Source: Candidatus Planktophila limnetica | GTDB taxonomy: Bacteria > Actinomycetota > Actinomycetes > Nanopelagicales > Nanopelagicaceae | Assembly (NCBI GenBank): GCA_029979485.1 | Contig: JAPOHK010000064.1 | Coordinates: 1 to 5,805, forward strand | DNA: 5,805 bases | Reading direction: 5' to 3' | In this document: positions 1 to 5,573 of the stretch, in pieces | Numbering within the stretch: position 1 is the first letter of the stretch | Layout: each line of letters begins with the position of its first letter | The notes under the pieces: generated by a model | The model's input: only the letters and a program-made list of their open reading frames with translations | Database searches by the model: none | Told to the model about the DNA's origin: nothing | Position numbers and translations under genes: made by a program

Positions 1-154
1 ACGTTGTTCCTGGAGGACCAGACATGTATGTCGCAGTAATTGGTAGTGAGAAATCGCTGCTGAGGGCCAGAACTGCAGCCATTTGCAGTAAGTGGAAAAT
101 ACCGGCGATGATGTTGGTGCGACGTAAACCTGCTGATGTGATCTCTTTGCTCAT
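1..154 (-). CDS. Heliorhodopsin, N-terminal part (runs off the left edge)
   Basis: The minus strand opens with ATG at 154-152 and stays open to the window edge (51 codons plus one base). The peptide begins MSKEITSAG and continues with IIAGIFHLLQMAAVLAL, then a DF-LPIT segment and TYMSGPPGTT. This closely matches, from memory, the start of heliorhodopsin 48C12 (IAGVFHLLQMLAVLAL, DFALPMT, TYLNGPPGTT). His21 and Gln24 align with His23 and Gln26 of helix A. Known of the family: seven-helix retinal proteins with the N-terminus in the cytoplasm, inverted relative to type 1 rhodopsins, with a slow photocycle and no pumping, thought to be sensory or regulatory. The retinal lysine in helix G lies outside the window. 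The gene follows the glnA stop by 25 nt on the same strand, so co-transcription is likely. No in-frame start lies just upstream. A GGTGGGA stretch sits 13 nt before ATG, too far for a good SD. Whether the rest of the gene is intact cannot be seen. Confidence 0.9.
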   Translation of the reverse strand, partial: MSKEITSAGLRRTNIIAGIFHLLQMAAVLALSSDFSLPITATYMSGPPGTT

Positions 155-155
155 A

Positions 156-171
156 GGGACAAATTTATCCC
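156..171. promoter_or_regulatory. Imperfect 16-bp palindrome between glnA and heliorhodopsin, candidate operator
   Basis: The plus strand reads GGGACAAATTTATCCC. Seven of the eight arm positions are complementary; only the C/A pair at 160/167 fails. It fills most of the 25-nt gap and ends one base before the heliorhodopsin start codon. On the minus strand it contains TAAATT (167-162), a -10-like hexamer 7 nt before ATG. A repressor bound here could control heliorhodopsin separately from glnA. In RNA it could form a short hairpin next to the start. The symmetry is seen; the function is inferred. Confidence 0.35.
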
Positions 172-179
172 ACCAAGTG

Positions 180-1490
180 CTAAAGAACTGGGATGTACCT
201 ATCTAATTCGTAGGCACTTACTTGGCGGCGATAGTCCTGCCACTCAGCACGCTTATTGCGCAACACATATTCAAAGACGTGCTCACCCAATGTCTCGCGA
301 ACGAGTTCGCTCTTCTCCATCGCCGAAATAGCTTCGTTGAGATTAGTTGGCAGAGTCTGCAAATCATTGGATGCAGATAATTCGTAATTCTTTTCAATAC
401 CTTTAAGTCCAGCTGCAATCATGACTGCATATGCAAGATATGGATTGCATGCAGAATCAGGTGATCTAAATTCTATGCGTGTCGAGTTTTCTTTACCTGG
501 CTTATACATAGGCAAACGAACCAATGCTCCGCGATCACTAGGTCCCCAGTTAACCAGTGCTGGTGCTTCGCCGCCACCATGTAGACGCTTGTATGAATTA
601 ACCCATTGATTTGTTACTGCAGTTATTTCTGCGGCGTGTGTCAAAATGCCAGCAATAAATGAGCGACCAATTTTGGATAAGTTAAATTCAGCTTTTGAAT
701 CATAGAAAGCATTCTCTTCACCTTTAAACAACGAGACGTGAGTATGCATTCCGCTGCCTGGATGATCAGTAAATGGCTTTGGCATAAAGGATGCGTAGAA
801 ACCTTGATCGAGTGCAACTTCTTTAATGACGTGACGAAATGTCATGATGTTATCGGCAGTGCTTAAAGCATCCGCATCACGTAAATCAATTTCTTGTTGT
901 CCCGGTCCGCCTTCGTGATGACTAAATTCGACGGAGATTCCCATGGCTTCAAGCAACGTAATTGCTTGGCGTCTAAAGTCATGACCAACAACTGCTGGAG
1001 TGTGATCGAAGTATCCGCCTTGATCTACTGGCACTGGTGCTTCGCCTGCTTCTGGTCGCGATTTAAATAAGAAGAACTCAATTTCCGGGTGTGTGTAACA
1101 GGTGTAACCCATCTGCGCTGCTTTATTTAATGTGCGACGTAAAACATTTCGTGGGTCTGCAGGAGATGGCGAACCATCTGGCATTGTGATGTCGCAGAAC
1201 ATTCGCGCAGCACCTGGTGCTTCTGTGCGCCATGGCAAGATTGAAAATGTTGCAGGATCTGGCTTTGCCAACATATCTGACTCTGTTACGCGCGCAAATC
1301 CTTCAATTGCAGAACCATCAAAACCAATACCTTCGGCAAATGCGTTCTCTAATTCAGCTGGTGCAATTGCAACGGATTTTAAAAAGCCCAAAACATCTGT
1401 GAACCACAAACGCACGAATCGGATGTTGCGTTCTTCAAGAGTGCGAATAACAAACTCTTGCTGCTTAGACATTTCTTGTTCTGGGGACAT
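180..1490 (-). CDS. glnA: Glutamine synthetase type I, GlnA2-like
   Basis: It makes glutamine from glutamate, ammonia and ATP in the cytoplasm. The 436 residues align end to end, from memory, with Mycobacterium tuberculosis GlnA2 (446 aa), including RFVRLWFTDVLGFLKSVAIA and EIDLR-DADALS. Visible active-site elements: metal ligands E136 and E138 (HPEIEFF), E193 and E200 (HHEGGPGQQE), H249 in GSGMHTH, E340 in RIEFR; flap E308 (GGGEAP); D58-G-S60 latch. The adenylylation tyrosine motif (NLYDLP type) of GlnA1/GSI-beta enzymes is absent, so GlnE control is not expected. Start choice: ATG at 1490 has no SD but has CACTAT 6 nt upstream, fitting a leaderless message. A second ATG at 1472 matches the start of mycobacterial GlnA2 and would remove six residues. 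It lies between nadE (43 nt upstream) and the heliorhodopsin (25 nt downstream), all on one strand. The ammonium role is the family expectation; some GlnA paralogues act on other amines, but the close GlnA2 match argues against that. Confidence 0.95.
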   Translation of the reverse strand: MSPEQEMSKQQEFVIRTLEERNIRFVRLWFTDVLGFLKSVAIAPAELENAFAEGIGFDGSAIEGFARVTESDMLAKPDPATFSILPWRTEAPGAARMFCDITMPDGSPSPADPRNVLRRTLNKAAQMGYTCYTHPEIEFFLFKSRPEAGEAPVPVDQGGYFDHTPAVVGHDFRRQAITLLEAMGISVEFSHHEGGPGQQEIDLRDADALSTADNIMTFRHVIKEVALDQGFYASFMPKPFTDHPGSGMHTHVSLFKGEENAFYDSKAEFNLSKIGRSFIAGILTHAAEITAVTNQWVNSYKRLHGGGEAPALVNWGPSDRGALVRLPMYKPGKENSTRIEFRSPDSACNPYLAYAVMIAAGLKGIEKNYELSASNDLQTLPTNLNEAISAMEKSELVRETLGEHVFEYVLRNKRAEWQDYRRQVSAYELDRYIPVL

Positions 1491-1512
1491 AGGCAGATAG
1501 TGCCAAAGCCTC

Positions 1513-1528
1513 GTTACGGCAATGTTAC
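1513..1528 (-). promoter_or_regulatory. GTAAC-N6-GTAAC direct repeat upstream of glnA, candidate GlnR-type site
   Basis: On the minus strand GTAAC occurs at 1528-1524 and 1517-1513, 11 bp apart, within the 43-nt nadE-glnA gap. Actinobacterial GlnR boxes have 5-bp half sites (gTnAC / GaAAc) separated by 6 bp, so the spacing and first half site fit; the second half site is GTAAC rather than GAAAC. A possible -35 (TTGCCG, 1522-1517) overlaps it, followed after 17 bp by TATCTG (1499-1494). A nitrogen-responsive site before a GS gene makes sense, but whether this organism has GlnR is unknown. Confidence 0.3.
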
Positions 1529-1533
1529 GAAAA

Positions 1534-3195
1534 TTACGCTTCGCTCCAGCGTGAAGTCATCGGCAAGCGGCGATCTTTTCCGAATGCGCGTGCTGAAACC
1601 TTGGTGCCAGGTGGATATTGGCGGCGCTTGTATTCAGCCTTATCCACTAAAGCAATAACGCGCATAACAAGTGCGCTATCAAAACCTGCGGCAATTAGCG
1701 ATGCAGATCCTTCATCGCCATCAACGTAGCGAGTTAAGAGTTGGTCTAATAATTCATACTCTGGCAGTGAATCAGAGTCCTTTTGATCTGGACGTAATTC
1801 AGCGCTCGGTTCTTTTTCAATAGAGCGCGCCGGAATTGGTGCGACTTCATTTCGAGAGATCGCTTGCTCATTTCTCCATCGTGCCAACGCCCAGACATCT
1901 GTTTTGTAAATATCTTTAATAGGAGCAAAGCCACCGACGGCATCGCCATATAAAGTCGAATACCCAACAGCAAGCTCTGATTTATTGCCGGTAGCAAGTA
2001 CGAGGTGGCCTTCTTGATTTGAAATGCCCATAAGCGTCGTTCCGCGAACGCGTGCTTGAATATTTTCAGCAGCCACACCTTTAAGAGTTATCGACTCCAT
2101 AAAGGATTGCACCATTGGCTCAATAGCAACTGTTCTAAAGTGAATGCCGGTATTTGCAGCAAATGCTGTGGCATCTTCGACGGAGTGATCGGATGAATAC
2201 TTACTTGGCATCGCAACTCCGTTAACGCACTTAGCACCGAGAGCATCAACAGCTATTGCTGCAACGAGAGCGGAATCTATTCCGCCAGAGAGACCAACGA
2301 CTACGGATCTAAATTTGTTTTTGGAGACATAATCGCGAAGACCCATGACAAGTGCGTTCCAGATTTCTTGGTGATCACTCATTCGCATCGCAACTGCAGG
2401 AGCAACGGCGCCAGATGCCTCTGCGCCGTTCTCTGAAATCACAACATCTGGTTTAGATGTCTGTGTGGCAGATTCAATATCAACAACTAGCAGCTGGTCT
2501 TCAAATTGCGCGGCGCGAGAAATTACAGAACCCTTCGCATCAACAACAATGGTGTCGCCATCAAAGACCAAATCATCTTGGCCACCAGTCATGTTGACAT
2601 AGGCAAGTGGTGCACCAACTTCTTGAGCTCTCTTTTGAACTAGCGCTAATCGCACATCATCTTTATTTCGCTCATATGGCGAACCATTTGGCACTAGGAC
2701 TAATCCTGGTTTGCGGGCTGCAAGATCTGCCAATGAGTGCCAGATGTCTTCACAGATTGCGATACCTATATCTACGCCTTTAACTCGGATAACAAGGGAA
2801 GAGTCGCCGGGTACAAAGTTTCGAAACTCATCAAAGACGCCGTAGTTTGGTAAGTGGCGCTTTGTATACGTAGCCACAACCTGTGATCCGTGCACAATGG
2901 CAACTCTGTTTTGTGGAGCCCCATTTACTGATTCATCGAGATAGCCGACCACCGAAACAATTGATGGCTCCAGAGTTGATGCAAGTTGTGTCAATGCGTT
3001 TTTGCTTGCGCTTCTAAAGGAAGCGCGCATCGCAAGATCTTCAACTGGATAGCCAGTTAAAACCATCTCTGGAAAAACAATGACATCGGCAGATGCTGCG
3101 TGCGCTTCTTGTGTGTACTTCGAAATGAGAGCAGCATTGCCAGCGAGATCACCAACGGTTGGGTTGATCTGTGCCAGTGCCACGCGCAACTTCAT
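1534..3195 (-). CDS. nadE: Glutamine-dependent NAD+ synthetase
   Basis: It catalyses the last step of NAD biosynthesis, amidating deamido-NAD+ with ammonia from glutamine and using ATP. The 553-residue two-domain layout is typical. Residues about 1-250 form a nitrilase-fold glutaminase with the triad E43 (FPEMVLTGYP), K112 (TKRHLPNYGVFDE) and C148 (AICEDIW). Residues about 270-553 form the synthetase with the PP-loop SGGIDSA at 303-309, ATGNKSE at 401-407 and a C-terminal RRQYPPG-KVS segment. Nothing looks broken. The start ATG at 3195 gives the canonical family start MKLRVALAQINPTVGD. No SD precedes it; instead TAGGCT lies 6 nt before ATG, the arrangement of a leaderless actinobacterial transcript. 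It heads the nadE-glnA-heliorhodopsin unit and diverges from panB. Both NadE and GlnA handle glutamine, a possible reason for their linkage. Confidence in the function is very high. Confidence 0.97.
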   Translation of the reverse strand: MKLRVALAQINPTVGDLAGNAALISKYTQEAHAASADVIVFPEMVLTGYPVEDLAMRASFRSASKNALTQLASTLEPSIVSVVGYLDESVNGAPQNRVAIVHGSQVVATYTKRHLPNYGVFDEFRNFVPGDSSLVIRVKGVDIGIAICEDIWHSLADLAARKPGLVLVPNGSPYERNKDDVRLALVQKRAQEVGAPLAYVNMTGGQDDLVFDGDTIVVDAKGSVISRAAQFEDQLLVVDIESATQTSKPDVVISENGAEASGAVAPAVAMRMSDHQEIWNALVMGLRDYVSKNKFRSVVVGLSGGIDSALVAAIAVDALGAKCVNGVAMPSKYSSDHSVEDATAFAANTGIHFRTVAIEPMVQSFMESITLKGVAAENIQARVRGTTLMGISNQEGHLVLATGNKSELAVGYSTLYGDAVGGFAPIKDIYKTDVWALARWRNEQAISRNEVAPIPARSIEKEPSAELRPDQKDSDSLPEYELLDQLLTRYVDGDEGSASLIAAGFDSALVMRVIALVDKAEYKRRQYPPGTKVSARAFGKDRRLPMTSRWSEA

Positions 3196-3201
3196 ACGTT
3201 A

Positions 3202-3207
3202 AGCCTA
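3202..3207 (-). promoter_or_regulatory. Probable -10 element of nadE (leaderless)
   Basis: The minus strand reads TAGGCT, then TAACGT, then the nadE ATG. A TANNNT hexamer 6 nt before the start places the transcription start at or next to the A of ATG. No convincing -35 is seen at 17-18 nt, which is common in Actinobacteria. This would drive the whole nadE-glnA-heliorhodopsin unit. Confidence 0.4.
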
Positions 3208-3220
3208 CTTCTAGTACGCT

Positions 3221-3249
3221 TTGGCTTGTACCCAGGGACTTCGTATGAA
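3221..3249 (+). promoter_or_regulatory. Candidate panB promoter
   Basis: TTGGCT (3221-3226) and TATGAA (3244-3249) are separated by 17 bp, each matching 4 of 6 consensus bases. The predicted transcription start is near 3256, just before the GGAGG SD at 3261-3265. A small inverted repeat AGCCT-TG-AGGCT (3249-3260) spans the expected start point. The promoter shares its 77-nt region with the opposite-facing nadE promoter. Confidence 0.4.
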
Positions 3250-3272
3250 GCCTTGAGGCTGGAGGTCTTTTC

Positions 3273-4085
3273 ATGGAATCCCTATATGGCGGAGCTACGC
3301 ATCGTCGCGTCACGATTGCCGATTTGGCCGATGCAAAAAAGCGCCGTGAAAAATGGCCGATGCTTACATCCTATGAAGAGATGACGGCATCAATTTTTGA
3401 TGAAGCCGGAATACCCGTCCTCTTAGTAGGCGATAGCGCTGGCAATAACTTCTTAGGTTTTGAAAACACAATCCCTGTAACTGTCGATGAAATGATTCCC
3501 TTGGTTCGCGCCGTTGTTCGCGGATCACAGCGCGCAATGGTTGTTGCAGATTTGCCCTTTGGTTCGTACGAAGAATCACCAGAACAAGCACTCGCTACCT
3601 CAACTCGTTTCTTTAAAGAATCTGGTGCGATGGCAGTAAAAATCGAAGGCGCTCGCATTTCAACAGTTGAAAAATTAGTAGCAGCCGGAATTCCCGTAAT
3701 GGGTCACCTCGGATTTACTCCGCAATCCCTTCACCAATTGGGTGGATACAAAGTCCAGGGGCGAACCGATGGGGACGCAATTCTTGAAGCAGCCTTAGCG
3801 CTTCAAAAGGCTGGTGCCTTTGCGATTGTTCTGGAATTAGTGCCAGCAGATTTGGCTGCCCGAATTACCAAAGAACTATCAATTCCAACAGTTGGCATCG
3901 GCGCCGGTGTTGATTGCGATTCACAAGTATTGGTCTGGACAGATTTGATGGGTATTACAAAGAATCCACCAAAGTTAGCCAAGGCTTACCGCAATCTACG
4001 CACCGAAATGCTCAATGCCACCAAAGAATGGGCTGACGATGTTGCTGGTTCCCGTTTTCCTAGCGCGGAGCAATCCTTTAAGTAA
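3273..4085 (+). CDS. panB: 3-methyl-2-oxobutanoate hydroxymethyltransferase (ketopantoate hydroxymethyltransferase)
   Basis: It transfers a hydroxymethyl group from 5,10-methylenetetrahydrofolate to 2-oxoisovalerate to give ketopantoate, the first committed step of pantothenate and CoA synthesis. It is a cytoplasmic TIM-barrel enzyme. The 270 residues match the family's usual length and carry its signatures: VLLVGDSAGN with D54 and S55 (metal/substrate), VADLPFGSYE with D93, AVKIEG with K123 and E125, GHLGFTPQS at about 144-152, GGYKVQGR, LELVPA with catalytic E188, and PTVGIGAG. The segment TSYEE at 32-36 replaces the more usual TAYD; the acidic residue is conservatively E. The ATG is set by a strong GGAGG SD 7 nt upstream. 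In M. tuberculosis panB also lies close to glnA2, as I recall, so this neighbourhood seems conserved in Actinobacteria. The MFS gene follows after 9 nt. Confidence 0.96.
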   Translation: MESLYGGATHRRVTIADLADAKKRREKWPMLTSYEEMTASIFDEAGIPVLLVGDSAGNNFLGFENTIPVTVDEMIPLVRAVVRGSQRAMVVADLPFGSYEESPEQALATSTRFFKESGAMAVKIEGARISTVEKLVAAGIPVMGHLGFTPQSLHQLGGYKVQGRTDGDAILEAALALQKAGAFAIVLELVPADLAARITKELSIPTVGIGAGVDCDSQVLVWTDLMGITKNPPKLAKAYRNLRTEMLNATKEWADDVAGSRFPSAEQSFK

Positions 4086-4088
4086 TAT
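4083..4088 (+). promoter_or_regulatory. Possible -10 element before the MFS gene
   Basis: TAATAT overlaps the panB stop codon and lies exactly 6 nt (CTGCAG) before the GTG start of the MFS gene, which has no usable SD. This could give a leaderless MFS transcript in addition to read-through from panB. No -35 match is visible, and the hexamer could be chance in AT-rich sequence. Confidence 0.25.
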
Positions 4089-4094
4089 CTGCAG

Positions 4095-5375
4095 GTGAGT
4101 AAATTTGCGATTGATATCTCGCCACTGAAGAAATACCCCGACTTTCGAAACTTGTGGGCATCGGGACTTATTTCCTACCTCGGTTCGATGGTCACATACG
4201 TCGCGATTCCATTTCAGATTAAAGAAATCACCAACTCATACATTGCCGTCGGCATTGTTGGAGCCATCGAGATAATTCCACTGATTTTATTTGGCCTCTA
4301 CGGCGGAGTTCTGGCGGACTATGTCGACCGAAAGAAAATGGTCTGGGCAACCGAGGCCGCAGCCCTTGTTCTCTCCGGCACCTTGCTGCTTAATTCGCTC
4401 AGCTCTGATCCAAAGGTCTGGGTCATTTATGTCGTCGCCGGATTGTTTGCATCAGTTGATGGATTACAGCGCCCTAGTGCTGATGCAATTTTGCCGCGCA
4501 TCGTTGGACATAAAGATTTACCGGCAGCTAGCGCACTCATGAGTCTTCGTTGGCAGCTTGGTGTAATCATCGGTCCAACAATTGGCGGCATTGTTATTTC
4601 AACGATCTCTATCTCTGCCGGTTATGGCTTCGATGTATTTACATTCTTTATTTCACTTCTTTTTCTTGCACGAGTGGGATCTGTGCCTGCCAGCCCAGGG
4701 GCCGAAAAGCCATCCCTGCGTGGCTTATTAGAAGGAATCAAATATGCATTTAGTCGCCAAGATTTAACAGGAACTTACTTAATAGATTTGGCAGCAATGT
4801 TTTTTGCAATGCCAACTGCGCTTTATCCGTTCTGGGCTGACCAACTTGGTGCGCCGTGGGCACTCGGATTTTTATATGCAGCAGTCACAGTCGGTTCTGT
4901 TGTCGTAACTTTGACTAGCGGCTGGATAAAAACCTATCGATTCCATGGTCGCGCCATTATGTGGGCAGCAATTGGGTGGGGCGCGGCAATTGCACTGGCA
5001 GGAATTTCTAACTCCCTAATTTTGGTGCTCTTCTTTTTGGCGATCGCTGGTGGCGCCGACATGATCAGTGCTCTATTTCGCGGAACGATCTGGAACCAAA
5101 CCATCCCGGACAATCTTCGCGGTCGATTAGCCGGCATCGAATTACTTTCGTACTCCATCGGACCACTCGCCGGACAACTTCGCGCAGCTTCAATGGCGGC
5201 GGCTACCAGTCTTACCTTTTCGGTAACTGCAGGAGGTCTCATCTGCGTCTTTATGGTTGCCTTACTGGCGAGTTTTTTACCGAAATTTAGAAAATACGAC
5301 GCCGAAACGAACGAATTTGCCGTTGAAATGCGAAAAATTCGCGAATTGGAGCAAAAAAACCGCGACGAAAAGTAA
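4095..5375 (+). CDS. MFS transporter, EntS-like exporter family
   Basis: This is an inner-membrane secondary transporter of 426 residues with about 12 hydrophobic segments (roughly 20-40, 50-74, 83-101, 107-122, 147-170, 173-192, 226-247, 254-275, 287-303, 306-325, 345-365, 372-396). A motif-A-like loop GVLADYVDRKK lies at 71-81 between helices 2 and 3. The LQRPSADAILPRIV stretch (124-137) and PDNLRGRLAGIELL (338-351) are typical of the MFS_3/EntS (enterobactin exporter) group. N-terminal LKKYPDFRNLWASG is also usual for this group. The tail 397-426 is charged and probably cytoplasmic. It starts at GTG 9 nt after the panB stop, without a good SD; the next Met (M32) lies inside the first helix, so GTG is preferred. 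The substrate cannot be read from the sequence. EntS relatives export siderophores or drugs, and a tie to pantothenate would be a guess from proximity only. Confidence 0.88.
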   Translation: MSKFAIDISPLKKYPDFRNLWASGLISYLGSMVTYVAIPFQIKEITNSYIAVGIVGAIEIIPLILFGLYGGVLADYVDRKKMVWATEAAALVLSGTLLLNSLSSDPKVWVIYVVAGLFASVDGLQRPSADAILPRIVGHKDLPAASALMSLRWQLGVIIGPTIGGIVISTISISAGYGFDVFTFFISLLFLARVGSVPASPGAEKPSLRGLLEGIKYAFSRQDLTGTYLIDLAAMFFAMPTALYPFWADQLGAPWALGFLYAAVTVGSVVVTLTSGWIKTYRFHGRAIMWAAIGWGAAIALAGISNSLILVLFFLAIAGGADMISALFRGTIWNQTIPDNLRGRLAGIELLSYSIGPLAGQLRAASMAAATSLTFSVTAGGLICVFMVALLASFLPKFRKYDAETNEFAVEMRKIRELEQKNRDEK

Positions 5376-5403
5376 TTTCGGCGAAAAATTACCCAATTTT
5401 TTT
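5372..5403 (+). terminator. Rho-independent-like terminator after the MFS gene
   Basis: GTAATTT (5372-5378) can pair with AAATTAC (5386-5392) around a 7-nt loop, and a run of seven T follows at 5397-5403. The left arm includes the MFS stop codon. The stem is AT-rich and so weak for an intrinsic terminator, but the T-run and the position at the end of the panB-MFS unit fit. Confidence 0.45.
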
Positions 5404-5456
5404 AATTTCTATCTCGATTTTTTTACCGAAATGCACAAAATATTAAAAAAATTAAT

Positions 5457-5485
5457 TTGCGACACGCGCTATCTTTTTTTACAAA
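5457..5485 (+). promoter_or_regulatory. Weak candidate promoter of the histone-like gene
   Basis: TTGCGA (5457-5462) and TACAAA (5480-5485) are 17 bp apart, each 4 of 6 to consensus, predicting a start near 5492 and a leader of about 80 nt. A TTGACT at 5486-5491 looks like a better -35 but has no acceptable -10 at 16-18 bp. Confidence 0.25.
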
Positions 5486-5486
5486 T

Positions 5487-5515
5487 TGACTGGCATTACG
5501 GCGCAATTCCAGTCA
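5487..5515. promoter_or_regulatory. Inverted repeat TGACTGG-N15-CCAGTCA, candidate operator
   Basis: Two perfect 7-bp arms (5487-5493 and 5509-5515) are separated by 15 nt, so their centres are 22 bp apart, about two helical turns. This is suitable for a dimeric regulator. It overlaps the predicted start of transcription of the histone-like gene, where a repressor would act. The regulator is unknown. Confidence 0.35.
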
Positions 5516-5531
5516 CACTTATCCACGAACA

Positions 5532-5565
5532 GGTTTGGGTGACGGATCCGAACCATTCCGAATGG
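5532..5565 (+). promoter_or_regulatory. Two mutually exclusive hairpins in the leader of the histone-like gene
   Basis: Hairpin 1: GGTTTGGGT (5532-5540) pairs with ATCCGAACC (5546-5554), nine pairs including two G-U, with loop GACGG. Hairpin 2: CCAT (5553-5556) pairs with ATGG (5562-5565) with a 5-nt loop, taking up the first two bases of the GGAG SD. They share bases 5553-5554, so only one can form. Hairpin 1 is stronger and leaves the SD open. A translational switch is an inference. Confidence 0.35.
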
Positions 5566-5573
5566 AGAAATAC

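Larger units (their letters stand above)
5376..5573. other. 198-nt AT-rich intergenic region
   Basis: No coding sequence is apparent here. It holds the terminator-like hairpin, four homopolymer tracts of seven (T at 5397-5403, 5418-5424 and 5474-5480; A at 5445-5451), an inverted repeat at 5487-5515, and a hairpin-rich leader at 5532-5565 just before the histone-like gene. The region is much more AT-rich to the left of about 5480 than to the right. Confidence 0.7.

Noticed and set aside
24..206. Plus-strand 60-codon ORF at the left edge
   Set aside because: It lies antisense to the heliorhodopsin start, whose minus-strand translation matches a known family, and it overlaps the end of glnA. 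No family is recognised in its product.
1132..1500. Plus-strand 122-codon ORF opposite the N-terminal part of glnA
   Set aside because: Composition is that of an antisense shadow, with no SD and no recognisable domain; the glnA reading frame is fully explained by its family.
3100..3384. Plus-strand 94-codon ORF spanning the nadE start and the panB start
   Set aside because: It overlaps both genuine genes and the promoter region out of frame, and resembles no family.
3364..3658. Two minus-strand ORFs inside panB
   Set aside because: Both are antisense shadows of a well-supported panB.
4934..5242. Minus-strand 102-codon ORF inside the MFS gene
   Set aside because: Shadow of the transporter frame; no start signals or family match.
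5375..5432. ATTTCGG (5375-5381) and CCGAAAT (5426-5432) as a long-range inverted repeat
   Set aside because: The 44-nt loop makes it a weak structure, and it competes with the more compact terminator-like hairpin.
5519..5527. TTATCCACG, similar to a DnaA box
   Set aside because: A single near match with no cluster of boxes and no origin genes nearby; a chance match or isolated site cannot be told apart.
5543..5550. CGGATCCG palindrome (contains GGATCC)
   Set aside because: It falls within the leader hairpin and is short enough to arise by chance; there is no sign of a cloning junction, as reading and composition continue smoothly.
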